Part shown: one piece after another, positions 44,022 through 51,043 of the stretch
Layout: every line of letters starts with the position of its first letter
How positions within the stretch are numbered: position 1 is the first letter of the stretch
Assembly: GCF_002584535.1 (NCBI RefSeq)
Contig: NZ_NUOT01000024.1
Location: 210,400 to 261,442, forward strand
Source of the DNA: Bacillus cereus
GTDB taxonomy: Bacteria; Bacillota; Bacilli; Bacillales; Bacillaceae_G
Length of the DNA: 51,043 nucleotides
Direction: 5' to 3'
Position numbers and translations under genes: made by a program
The notes under the pieces: generated by a model
The model's input: the letters and a program-made list of their open reading frames with translations, nothing else
What the model was told of the DNA's origin: nothing
Databases searched by the model: none

Positions 44022-46664
44022 TTATGGTGCTGGATTAACATTTTCTGCTGGAGGAACATCTCCACCACCTGTTGGTTGATCTGGTTTTGGCTTGTTGGCT
44101 TCCTCTTCAGCCTTTTTCTTAGCTTCTTCTTCAGCTTTTCTTCTAGCTTCTTCTTCAGCTTTTTTCTTAGCTTCGTCCTCAGCCTTTTTCTTCAGCTCGT
44201 CTTCAGCTTTTTTCTTAGCTTCATCCTCAGCTTTTTTATTGACTTCTTCTAATTTTTTCTGCTCATCTTGCTTTTTCTTAGCTTCATCCTCAGCCTTTTT
44301 CTTCAGCTCGTCTTCAGCTTTTTTCTTAGCTTCGTCCTCAGTTTTCTTCTTAGCATCTTCACTCTCGCCAGGAACAGTAAAGGATACACCAGCCGCATTG
44401 CTTGTGCCTGTTCCTTTTTTCGCTACTACTGAGAAGCTGTAAGTTACACCTGGTTTCACTCCGCTAAGTGAAGCTTTTGTGCCGCTTACGGAGAGACCGC
44501 CACTAGAACCATCAGTCGCTTTATAGCTTGCGGAGTATGATTCAGCATCTGAAGGACCGGACCAGCTTAGTGAAATCGTATTAGATGCTGCGTCATAAGA
44601 TGGCGTTACACCAGTCGGTGGATCTACTTTGATCTGCTTAACAGCATCCTTTTTCGCACCTTTCACATAGAGTTCGTCATTTAAACGTTCTACAGAAGAA
44701 GGTTGCTCAAAACGAGATGTATCTGTTGCGAACTTACTCATCATTTCTTTGAAAATTTGTTGGGCTATTCGGACCGAAGGTGATTTATCTGGAATATAGT
44801 TTTCTTCAGAATCTCTTTCATACCCTGTCCATACCGACATCGTATATTGCGGTGAATAACCTGCAAACCAACTATCTCTGTTAGCACTTTCTGGAATATT
44901 ATATTTTTTTAATGTATCTGGATCAAAGTTTTGTGTTCCTGTTTTACCAGCAACATCAATTCCTGATACATAAGCTGTTGGACCTGTACCACCAGAACCT
45001 GGTTTTACAACATCACGAAGAACATCCGTAATCATAAATGCTGTGTAGTCTTTCATTACTCGTTCTTCTTTTGGTTTAAAGCTTTTCTCTTTTCCATCAG
45101 GAAAGACAACTTTTGTTACGAAATGTGGCTTGTTATAATTTCCTTCGTTACCATAGGCAGCATATGCACCAGCTACTTGTAATGGAGAAGCGGTGTTACT
45201 ACCAATTGCTGTTGATTCGTATACTGTGTTGTCCTTGAAAGTCATTCCAAGTCCTTCAGCAAATGCTTTTGATTTGTCTAATCCAACTGCTTGTGCTGTT
45301 TTTAAAGCAGGGATGTTTAATGATTTTTTCAATGCTTCACGTAACGATACGTCACCTTTATAGCTGTTTGTAGCATTTCGGATTTTTTTACCGTTAGAAT
45401 ACGTATATTCTGAGTCATTTAATTGATGGTATGTAGACCATTGCATATATTCAATAGCAGGACCGTAGTCAAAGATTGGCTTCATAGTTGAACCTACTTG
45501 GCGCTGCATATCAACGGCCATATTATGTCCTTTAAATGCTGCTTTATTTTCTTTACGGCCAGCACCAATTGCACGAACTTCACCATTTTTTGTATCCATA
45601 AATACGAAAGCACCTTGGAAACGATCATTTGGATAGTTAATAATATCTCCATCTAGTAATTGGTCAGCGTATTCTTGTGCTTTTGTATCAATTGTTGTAT
45701 AGATCTGTAATCCGTCAGATCCAATATTTACATCGGGCATTTCTTTTTCGATTTCTTTTACAGCCGCGTCGATAAATGCTTGATAAGGCATTTCGGTTAC
45801 TTCTTTAGATGGAAGAAGCCCTTCTGTTACTGGGATTTTTATCGCTTCATCCATTTCTTGTTTTGAAATAAAGCCATGTCGATTCATTAATGATAAGACT
45901 GTATTACGACGTTTTGTTGCTCGATCGATATTTTCTTTTTTTGTTGGATCATACATATTAGGACCTTGTGGTAATCCAGCAAGCATCGCAGCTTCATGTA
46001 ATTTTAGATCCTTTAACTCTTTCCCGTAATAATTTTGTGCTGCCGTTGCAACACCATAAGAGCGATTGCCAAGGTTGATTTTGTTTAAATACATTTCTAA
46101 AATTTCATGTTTGGAATATTGTTGCTCTAATTTATAAGCTAGATACCATTCCTGTACTTTACGTTTTGATGTTTTTTCCATCGTTAGAAAATAGTTTTTA
46201 ATTACTTGTTGGGTAATTGTACTACCACCTTGAGAACCAAAACCACCTGTGACATTTTCAAGAATTGCTTTTCCTGTACGTTTAAAGTCGATTCCATTAT
46301 GTTGATAGAAGCGAGCATCTTCTGTCGCTAGGAATGCACTTTCTACTACTTTCGGAACTTGATCGTAAGTAATATTCGTTCGTTTTTCGGCACCATATTC
46401 ATAAATGAAGTTCTTGTCTTTATCATAAAATTTAGTTGATAGTGGGTTGACAAGTTTAGCTTTATCTAGCTTTGGAGCATCCTTTACCATTATAAAAAAG
46501 GCGGAAACTCCAGCTATAAGACCAACAATGCCAAGAAGTAGGCAGCCAATTAAAAATTTCTTGAAAAAGGAACCTTTCTTCTTTGGTTTCTCCGTTTTGT
46601 TTGTTTCTTGTTTTTGATGTTGTGCATGTTTTCGTTCTGTACGAGAACGATAATTCTCTGACAT
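44022..46664 (-). CDS. ponA: Class A penicillin-binding protein 1A/1B
   Basis: PonA polymerises glycan strands and cross-links peptides outside the membrane. The 880-residue protein has a short cytoplasmic basic N-terminus and a membrane anchor (about 36-60). The GT51 glycosyltransferase follows, with Glu115 in TEDARFYQH. The transpeptidase has Ser392 in STMK, and KTGT comes later. A fibronectin type III-like domain follows (about 690-765). The last about 115 residues are a Lys/Glu/Ala repeat tail and a Pro-rich end. recU lies upstream on the same strand. Confidence 0.96.
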   Translation of the reverse strand: MSENYRSRTERKHAQHQKQETNKTEKPKKKGSFFKKFLIGCLLLGIVGLIAGVSAFFIMVKDAPKLDKAKLVNPLSTKFYDKDKNFIYEYGAEKRTNITYDQVPKVVESAFLATEDARFYQHNGIDFKRTGKAILENVTGGFGSQGGSTITQQVIKNYFLTMEKTSKRKVQEWYLAYKLEQQYSKHEILEMYLNKINLGNRSYGVATAAQNYYGKELKDLKLHEAAMLAGLPQGPNMYDPTKKENIDRATKRRNTVLSLMNRHGFISKQEMDEAIKIPVTEGLLPSKEVTEMPYQAFIDAAVKEIEKEMPDVNIGSDGLQIYTTIDTKAQEYADQLLDGDIINYPNDRFQGAFVFMDTKNGEVRAIGAGRKENKAAFKGHNMAVDMQRQVGSTMKPIFDYGPAIEYMQWSTYHQLNDSEYTYSNGKKIRNATNSYKGDVSLREALKKSLNIPALKTAQAVGLDKSKAFAEGLGMTFKDNTVYESTAIGSNTASPLQVAGAYAAYGNEGNYNKPHFVTKVVFPDGKEKSFKPKEERVMKDYTAFMITDVLRDVVKPGSGGTGPTAYVSGIDVAGKTGTQNFDPDTLKKYNIPESANRDSWFAGYSPQYTMSVWTGYERDSEENYIPDKSPSVRIAQQIFKEMMSKFATDTSRFEQPSSVERLNDELYVKGAKKDAVKQIKVDPPTGVTPSYDAASNTISLSWSGPSDAESYSASYKATDGSSGGLSVSGTKASLSGVKPGVTYSFSVVAKKGTGTSNAAGVSFTVPGESEDAKKKTEDEAKKKAEDELKKKAEDEAKKKQDEQKKLEEVNKKAEDEAKKKAEDELKKKAEDEAKKKAEEEARRKAEEEAKKKAEEEANKPKPDQPTGGGDVPPAENVNPAP
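44080..44350 (-). repeat. Repeats coding the Lys/Glu/Ala tail of PonA
   Basis: On the minus strand, units reading KKKAEDE(A/L) and KKKAEEEA recur about a dozen times, with a KKQDEQKKLEEVN interruption. Some stretches of DNA are nearly identical: a block near 44160-44235 recurs near 44275-44340. The composition suggests a single long charged helix. Confidence 0.85.
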
Positions 46665-46729
46665 TATACTTTCTCCTACCTTTCATTTTCTCCCCAAAAG
46701 TCGAAAAAAGAGCCTTATTGTTGACTCTA

Positions 46730-47332
46730 TCACGAAAAATAAACCATGTCTAGTACACGAATATAATCAATTCGAGGATGATAACCGCATGATAACAAGT
46801 ATCCGTGTTCTTCGATTTCTTGTTTCTTAATCGATTTACGTCCACCAGCATCTTGGCGATTCCAAAATGAAATGACATGTTTTGCATCTAGTAAATAAAA
46901 TTCATCATAAAGTGTAAATTTAATAATAACAAATGCAATTCCGTTATGAGCCATTACTTGTTCCATATGCTTAATTTGATGAAGATGAAAATTTTGCAGC
47001 GGGAAACTTGTTTTATTTTTTGTCTCTTTTGCTTCGAAGTCGATATATTTTCCTCTATATACACCATTGTAGTCTGTTGTAGAAGGCTGTTTAAAATAAG
47101 CTTCTTTCACAACTGCAGCACTTCGAGCGGGATAATCCACTTTTACAATTTGAAGAGGGGTGGGTTTTTTATGTATACAGGCAATATTATGAGTTAAATA
47201 ATATTGATTTGTTTCATTTAATTCCTCTTCAAGAGACATACCTCTATTGCTATAAGTATGCTTTTTAAATTGTGTTTTTTGAGGTTGCAATGCTTGATTA
47301 TACCTTTTTCCGTTTGGATAACGAATGGTCAT
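46730..47332 (-). CDS. recU: Holliday junction resolvase RecU
   Basis: RecU cuts four-way DNA junctions and also modulates RecA in Gram-positive bacteria. The 200-residue protein has the nuclease core with [14 protein letters not shown] (Asp, Glu, Lys) and [11 protein letters not shown]. It precedes ponA on the minus strand with a 65-base gap, the conserved recU-ponA arrangement. The weak region before its ATG makes the start slightly uncertain. Confidence 0.95.
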   Translation of the reverse strand: MTIRYPNGKRYNQALQPQKTQFKKHTYSNRGMSLEEELNETNQYYLTHNIACIHKKPTPLQIVKVDYPARSAAVVKEAYFKQPSTTDYNGVYRGKYIDFEAKETKNKTSFPLQNFHLHQIKHMEQVMAHNGIAFVIIKFTLYDEFYLLDAKHVISFWNRQDAGGRKSIKKQEIEEHGYLLSCGYHPRIDYIRVLDMVYFS

Positions 47333-47435
47333 AGTTTGTCCACTCCAACTTACATAGAATCACTTACAAAGGTGATTATATCAAAAAAAACAAAAAAGAT
47401 GCGATTTTTTTCAAGAGAGATGTGGTGATTCATAT

Positions 47436-48461
47436 ATGCTCATGCAGAATGAGTATGAGAAAATAAATAGAGAGCGTAGTGGAATAGCTTGTTCAATGGA
47501 AGAGAAGTACTTAATAACGCATATTAAACAGCAGACAGCTCTAGCGAATATTGATAATATTTCACGTACACATACTTATCAAGAATATTATTTAAGAAAT
47601 AAAGAAATCCGGTGGTCATTTTTGGCGAGTATGGTTTCGAGAAACGCTGGGTGGAATATAACAGATCTAGGGGGGGAATACTATGCGAATGTTTTATCTG
47701 AAAGAATGAGAAAGCAATTGTTCCTTACTTATGAAAGTGCAAATTGGCTTATTTTTTCAGATGCATACCCACAATTGTTGTTATATGAGTATAGTAAAAA
47801 AATGAATAGACCACTTTTTCATTTATCACAGTTTTTTAATGTATCCATTTTTATGGAGAAGGAATGGAAAGATTTTTGGAATAAAAGAGATTGCATACGT
47901 CTTATTACAGCACTTGTTATTAATGAACAAAATAAGATTCAAAAACCGATTATTGAACACCCATATTTTCAAAAATACGTATTTCAAACTTTACTGTTTA
48001 AATTTCAAGAGCTCTTTCATTTCAATGCTGTAATTTTTCCGACAACAAAAGGAAAGCTATATGGTTTTTCGGTTTATCAATTTGAAGAATTACAAAAACG
48101 GATAGAATTGGGAAAAAAATTGGCGTGGTTATTATTTCACCCTAAATATGAAGTGTTATTTTATGATTTTTCTTTGCGAACATTTCCTACAGGATCGAGA
48201 GTGGATTACGAGCAGTATTTTACAAATCCAAAAGAAAAAGATACACCCCGGTTAAGAGATGCTTTTCCAGTTGTTCTGCATCAAAATAGCTTAGAGAAAG
48301 ATTGGTTTCATACAAAAATGAATATTGAGCCATTATTTTTGTTCCAGGAACCGAAAGAAGAAATAGATATTACAGAATGGTTTCTACAAAAACAACATCA
48401 AATACATATTTTTTCTGCCTTGAATAGCTTTTTTAAAAGGAATAATGACTTCATGATATAA
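47436..48461 (+). CDS. yppC: YppC family protein (DUF2515)
   Basis: The 341-residue protein matches DUF2515/YppC by position next to recU and by segments such as NISRTHTYQEYY, RWSFLASMVSRNAGWNITDLGG in pieces, and RTFPTGSRVDYEQYF. It appears soluble with no signal peptide. GTGGTGAT precedes the first ATG, though a second ATG two codons on is possible. It is divergent from recU and ends in a hairpin. The function is unknown. Confidence 0.85.
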   Translation: MLMQNEYEKINRERSGIACSMEEKYLITHIKQQTALANIDNISRTHTYQEYYLRNKEIRWSFLASMVSRNAGWNITDLGGEYYANVLSERMRKQLFLTYESANWLIFSDAYPQLLLYEYSKKMNRPLFHLSQFFNVSIFMEKEWKDFWNKRDCIRLITALVINEQNKIQKPIIEHPYFQKYVFQTLLFKFQELFHFNAVIFPTTKGKLYGFSVYQFEELQKRIELGKKLAWLLFHPKYEVLFYDFSLRTFPTGSRVDYEQYFTNPKEKDTPRLRDAFPVVLHQNSLEKDWFHTKMNIEPLFLFQEPKEEIDITEWFLQKQHQIHIFSALNSFFKRNNDFMI

Positions 48462-48468
48462 TAGGAAA

Positions 48469-48498
48469 AGTCCCACTCTCTTATAGGGAGGTGGGACT
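48469..48498 (+). terminator. Hairpin after yppC
   Basis: AGTCCCAC pairs with GTGGGACT, with CTC/GAG extending inwards. There is no T run, so termination may be weak. Confidence 0.55.
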
Positions 48499-48538
48499 AC
48501 TTGATTACATAAATGAATCGACATTTTTTATACAAAGG

Positions 48539-48720
48539 TACGAAAAATTAAAGAAGCTAGGTGAAAGGAGAAGTCACACCATTTAAATTTCACTTTATCC
48601 CGCTATTCATGGGCATTCATACTCCCGCCTTAAAATTTAGCGGAAGCAAAGGAGCTAGATGGAAGATAAGTTGCCCGTGAAGATAAGAGCTACTAACCAA
48701 TAGGGAATGAATCCCTCAAA
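48539..48720 (+). repeat. bcr1-like repeat, copy C
   Basis: This element opens with TACGAAAAATTAAAG, like copies A and B, and contains the paired blocks CCGCTA (48600-48605)/TAGCGG (48638-48643) and GGGCA (48611-48615)/TGCCC (48672-48676). It ends in a small AGGGA/TCCCT hairpin near 48693. TTTAT-like sequence occurs on both flanks (near 48525 and 48735), as reported for bcr1 insertions in the B. cereus group. I recall the family but cannot align to its consensus here. Confidence 0.5.
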
Positions 48721-48737
48721 TTGATTATTGTTTCGCT

Positions 48738-48842
48738 TTATGTAGCAGGAAAGTTCGGGCCATCTAGCTTCGGATTTCCAGTTTCAGGTTTATTTTGTTG
48801 TTTGTTTTGTTTTTTCTTCTTCTCATTTTTATTTTTAACCAT
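48738..48842 (-). CDS. sspM: Small acid-soluble spore protein M-like
   Basis: A 34-residue minus-strand frame, too short for most gene finders, starts MVKNKNEKKKKQNKQQNK and ends LDGPNFPAT. Length and the LxGPNxPxT ending match SspM of B. subtilis, which is also found between yppC and yppD. A strong GGGAGGTG lies before the ATG. Minor SASPs are made in the forespore under sigma-G; I see only weak promoter matches. Confidence 0.8.
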   Translation of the reverse strand: MVKNKNEKKKKQNKQQNKPETGNPKLDGPNFPAT

Positions 48843-49001
48843 TGTAAACACCTCCCTTTTGTATTGTTACCATTTCTATAAAACCCATACAAACCGATTT
48901 CTTTGCCGAATATCAACTAGTTTTGTCAGTCGTGCAGGAGTGATAAGGGAATCGTCGAAATAACAGGACAAAGGAAAAGCAAAGAAGGAGGCGTTTTATA
49001 A

Positions 49002-49244
49002 ATGGCGATGGTTCAGAAGGAAAATGTAATGAAAAAAATGGATCAAATGTTAAGTGCTCTTGATTTGCTGGAAATGAATGTCTCAATTAGAGTTAATCAT
49101 TCTTTAAAAGATAAACGTGAAGATATATGTAATAGAGGAGAAGTAACAGAGATGCACATTCAACATATGGAGGATAAATTATTACATCACGAAGAAAAAG
49201 GGAGTTGGCTCCAAACGTTTCAAAATGTCATAGTAAGCGCATAA
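49002..49244 (+). CDS. Small helical protein in the yppD position
   Basis: The 80-residue protein (MAMVQKENVMKKMDQMLSALDLLE...) looks fully helical and charged, with no membrane segment. GAAGGAGGCG precedes the start. It lies where B. subtilis has yppD and is of similar length, but I cannot confirm homology by eye. yppE follows after 15 bases, so they likely form one transcript. Confidence 0.65.
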   Translation: MAMVQKENVMKKMDQMLSALDLLEMNVSIRVNHSLKDKREDICNRGEVTEMHIQHMEDKLLHHEEKGSWLQTFQNVIVSA

Positions 49245-49259
49245 GAGGGTGGAAATAAA

Positions 49260-49604
49260 TTGGATTATGAAACATTAATGCAGTCTTCAATGAAATTAAT
49301 ACAGTACAATGATGAAACAATTATAAAAAAAAGAGCAGAAAAAGAGTTTGATTTTTATCAGGATATGAAGCCTTTTGTGGATATGGTTGATCGGGAGTTA
49401 GAAGTGTGGAAAGAATTAGCTTATCAATGGATAAAACATGAAAAGCCTAAGTATATACATGTGCAACAAATTGATCAAGTATATGAGAATTTACAAAATA
49501 ATGCACTGCAATGTTTTGTAAATAAGGGAAAAGGTAAGCGATTTTATGAAACACATCAGGCGATTTTATATACATTGCAAAATATAGTAGAACAATGTAA
49601 ATGA
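49260..49604 (+). CDS. yppE: YppE family protein (DUF1798)
   Basis: The 114-residue protein fits YppE: an all-helical bundle with YQDMKPFVDMVDRELEVWKE in pieces and a central KPKYIHVQQIDQVYENL. The start is TTG after GAGGGTGGAAA. The family has a known fold but no known role. Confidence 0.82.
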   Translation: MDYETLMQSSMKLIQYNDETIIKKRAEKEFDFYQDMKPFVDMVDRELEVWKELAYQWIKHEKPKYIHVQQIDQVYENLQNNALQCFVNKGKGKRFYETHQAILYTLQNIVEQCK

Positions 49605-49630
49605 CAAGAGGGGAAACCCTCTTGTTTTTA
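49604..49630. terminator. Terminator between yppE and yppF
   Basis: ACAAGAGGG pairs with CCCTCTTGT around GGAAA or similar, followed by TTTTA. It sits between convergent genes. Confidence 0.85.
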
Positions 49631-49819
49631 TGATTCTACAGTTGTATGTGTGGGTTTCGCCCCATTTATTTCTAATTCACGTATTAATACTCGATATTCT
49701 GAGATGCAGATTTTTCCTTCTAAGTAGTGATGTCTAGCAAAATCAAGCAACTCATTCATATCCTCTGTAGCGTACCCCTTTTTTTGAGTGAAAGCCTGTT
49801 TTAAATCCCCTAATTTCAT
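49628..49819 (-). CDS. yppF: YppF family protein
   Basis: The 63-residue protein (MKLGDLKQAFTQKKGYATEDMNELLDFARHHYLEGKI in pieces) matches YppF in size and position. It appears to be a small helical cytosolic protein, containing YxxGKICISEYR. GGGAGGAATC precedes the start. It is transcribed against its neighbours. The function is unknown. Confidence 0.8.
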   Translation of the reverse strand: MKLGDLKQAFTQKKGYATEDMNELLDFARHHYLEGKICISEYRVLIRELEINGAKPTHTTVES

Positions 49820-49932
49820 GTTGATTCCTCCCCTATGAGAATCTTCCTCGCTATTATCGTAACATGAAAAGGCTTACTTTCTTATTTTTTTAAAAATTTA
49901 AACTTCCGACAAAAACAGACATTTATCAGGTT

Positions 49933-49962
49933 ACACATTTTATTTTATAGGTACATATTCTA
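49933..49962 (+). promoter_or_regulatory. Candidate sigma-K promoter of yppG
   Basis: ACAC (49933-49936) and CATATTCTA (49954-49962) are 17 bases apart and fit the sigma-K pattern of an AC-containing -35 and CATAnnnTA -10. The implied start is about 27 bases before the yppG ATG. Confidence 0.55.
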
Positions 49963-49995
49963 TAGGTAGAAACTTAGTTAGAGGAGGGAGAATAC

Positions 49996-50604
49996 ATGTT
50001 TCAACAACCAAATGCATATACGCAGCAACATGCATATACGCAGCAAAATGTATATACACACCCCAATGCTTATCAATATAATGAGGATACATATTTACGT
50101 TATAATATGTATCCATTCGCTCCTAATTACGGAAATCAAATGAATTATTATCAGCCATTTGAAGTATCTTTTATGAATCAGCAACCACAGTCTTATACGA
50201 ATCAACAATCTGATGTACCACAGCAACCACAGTCTTATACGAATCAACAATTTGATGTACCGCAGCAACCACAGCCATATACGAATCAACAATCTGATGT
50301 ACCACAGCAACAACAGCCATATACAAATCAACAATTTTATGTACCACAGCAACCCCAATCCTTTATGAATCAACCATCAATGTTTTACCCGCCAAAACAG
50401 CCTTTTCAACCATATCCAACGATGAACAAACAAAAACAAAAACAACAGCCAAGTCAATTTTCTAGTTTCGTATCTCAATTTAAGACCGCAGATGGTAACT
50501 ATGATGTGAATAAAATGATGAATACAGCTGGTCAAATGATGAATGCAATGAATCAGGTCACTGGGATTGTAAAACAAGTTGGAGGCTTTTTTGCTAAAGG
50601 GTGA
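49996..50604 (+). CDS. yppG: YppG-like protein, Gln/Pro/Tyr-rich, probable spore coat component
   Basis: The 202-residue protein has a low-complexity N-terminal part with YTQQ repeats, then four to five 15-residue repeats of the type QPQSYTNQQSDVPQQ, and a conserved C-terminal part (FSSFVSQFKTADGNYDVNKM then MNQVTGIVKQVGGFF) typical of YppG. GAGGAGGGAG precedes the start. It has a sigma-K-like promoter and lies near cotD, so a role in the coat is likely but is inference. It is longer than the B. subtilis protein as I recall it. Confidence 0.75.
   Translation: MFQQPNAYTQQHAYTQQNVYTHPNAYQYNEDTYLRYNMYPFAPNYGNQMNYYQPFEVSFMNQQPQSYTNQQSDVPQQPQSYTNQQFDVPQQPQPYTNQQSDVPQQQQPYTNQQFYVPQQPQSFMNQPSMFYPPKQPFQPYPTMNKQKQKQQPSQFSSFVSQFKTADGNYDVNKMMNTAGQMMNAMNQVTGIVKQVGGFFAKG
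50175..50360 (+). repeat. Tandem 45-bp repeats in yppG
   Basis: Four to five in-frame copies of a 45-bp unit run head to tail, with point differences only (TCTGAT/TTTGAT, CAACCA/CAACAA). They encode Gln/Pro-rich 15-residue units. Confidence 0.85.
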
Positions 50605-50703
50605 TAGTTGTGTGTCCAAGTTATTTTATGTAAACAGCTGTCATATAGACAAATTTCCATTAAATAAATGGGTATATATAACAAGCGGCTTTTATCTCTT
50701 TCT

Positions 50704-50712
50704 CATATTGTA
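50704..50712 (+). promoter_or_regulatory. Candidate sigma-K -10 of the cotD-like gene
   Basis: CATATTGTA fits the sigma-K -10 CATAnnnTA exactly. The -35 is not clear, which is common for GerE-assisted coat genes. Confidence 0.45.
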
Positions 50713-50753
50713 AAGTGTAGTCAGATTTTTTATGAGAGAGGAGAGAAAAAACT

Positions 50754-51043
50754 ATGTATCATTGTCATCCTTGTTTTGGAGGGCATAAACCTGTAGGGCC
50801 TATTGGACCTGTAGGACCTGTTTGCACAACACCTCCTGTCATTCATCCAACAAAACAATGTGTAACGAACACTTTTTCCACAACAGTGGTACCACATATT
50901 CACCCAACTCATACAACACATGTTCATCATCAACAAGTTAAAAATCAACATTTCTTCCCGCAAACATTTTCAAATGTGAATGTTGTAGAACCTGTTGCTC
51001 CAGGATTCGGAGGGGGCTTTGGACCAGGATCACAAGTATCTCC
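50754..51043 (+). CDS. cotD: CotD family inner spore coat protein (partial at window edge)
   Basis: The open frame runs off the window after 96 complete codons. It starts MYHCHPCFGGHKPVGPIGPVG and is rich in His, Pro and Thr (HIHPTHTTHVHHQQVKNQHF, then a Gly-rich end), which is the CotD coat protein composition. GAGAGGAGAGAAA precedes the start. CotD is deposited in the inner coat by the mother cell under sigma-K in B. subtilis. Confidence 0.85.
   Translation, partial: MYHCHPCFGGHKPVGPIGPVGPVCTTPPVIHPTKQCVTNTFSTTVVPHIHPTHTTHVHHQQVKNQHFFPQTFSNVNVVEPVAPGFGGGFGPGSQVS

Noticed and set aside
44092-44442. A plus-strand open frame of 116 codons rich in Ser, Ala and Phe opposite the end of ponA
   Set aside because: It is the antisense reading of the Lys/Glu/Ala repeat tail of PonA. 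It has no ribosome binding site and its composition is explained by the repeats.
48721-48963. A plus-strand Phe/Cys-rich frame of 80 codons
   Set aside because: It lies opposite the sspM frame, which has a strong ribosome binding site and a recognised sequence.
50175-50360. A CRISPR array
   Set aside because: The repeats are contiguous, in frame and coding, with no unique spacers.
50095-50373. A minus-strand frame of 92 codons rich in Leu, Ile and Trp opposite yppG
   Set aside because: It mirrors the 45-bp repeats of yppG and has no start signals.

Overview
The window is a low-GC Firmicute chromosome segment. Gene content and order match the Bacillus subtilis block ypzI-yphA-seaA-der-gpsA-yphEF-spoIVA-hbs-folE-hepS-menG-hepT-ndk-aro-ypi-qcr-ypj-dapB-bsh-cca-birA-pan-dinG-ypm-aspB-dnaD-nth-ponA-recU-ypp, and the differences point to the Bacillus cereus group. 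There is no mtrB after folE, no cheR after ndk, no tyrA between hisC and aroA, and no asnS after aspB. Bacillithiol genes and many sporulation genes are present, and several dispersed repeats resemble the B. cereus-specific bcr elements. I see no rRNA, tRNA, prophage, insertion sequence or CRISPR array. This is conserved backbone, not an island.

Layout. 0-8 kb: ypzI (minus strand), yphA, the YIEGIA/capping pair, der, gpsA, a SpoVIF-like gene, yphE, yphF and spoIVA. 8.4-12.8 kb: hbs, folE, the menaquinone side-chain and ring methylation genes hepS-menG-hepT, and ndk. 13-18.5 kb: aromatic amino acid genes aroC (aroF), aroB, a decayed aroH, hisC and aroA. aroC and aroA each have a long leader carrying a related hairpin. 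18.6-23.3 kb: ypiA, reoY (ypiB), ypiF and the menaquinol:cytochrome c reductase qcrABC. 23.5-28.4 kb: membrane and sporulation genes ypjA, a DUF1461 protein, ypjB, a YugP-like protease, an unusual uracil-DNA glycosylase-like protein, and ypjC on the minus strand. 28.7-34.2 kb: ypjD, dapB, mgsA, bshB1, bshA, cca and birA, packed with overlaps. 34.4-36.7 kb: panBCD behind a leader that ends in an intrinsic terminator. 36.9-44 kb: dinG, ypmA, tseB (ypmB), aspB, dnaD, nth and ypoC. 44-47.3 kb: ponA and recU on the minus strand. 47.4-51 kb: yppC, sspM (minus), a yppD-position gene, yppE, yppF (minus), yppG and a cotD-like gene cut by the window edge.

How the genes work together. HepS/HepT build the heptaprenyl chain and MenG makes menaquinone, which QcrABC oxidises. 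The aro genes make chorismate for aromatic amino acids and menaquinone. MgsA, DapB, BshA/BshB1, Cca, BirA and PanBCD form a small-molecule and cofactor supercluster. ReoY and PonA are linked to cell-wall synthesis, as TseB is reported to be. SpoIVA, SeaA-like, SpoVIF-like, YpjB, SspM, YppG and CotD relate to the spore.

The best leads outside the genes are the paired aroC/aroA leader hairpins, the pan leader with a competing antiterminator segment, the three related bcr-like repeats, and the sigma-K-like promoter in front of the repeat-bearing yppG. No wholly new gene system is evident.
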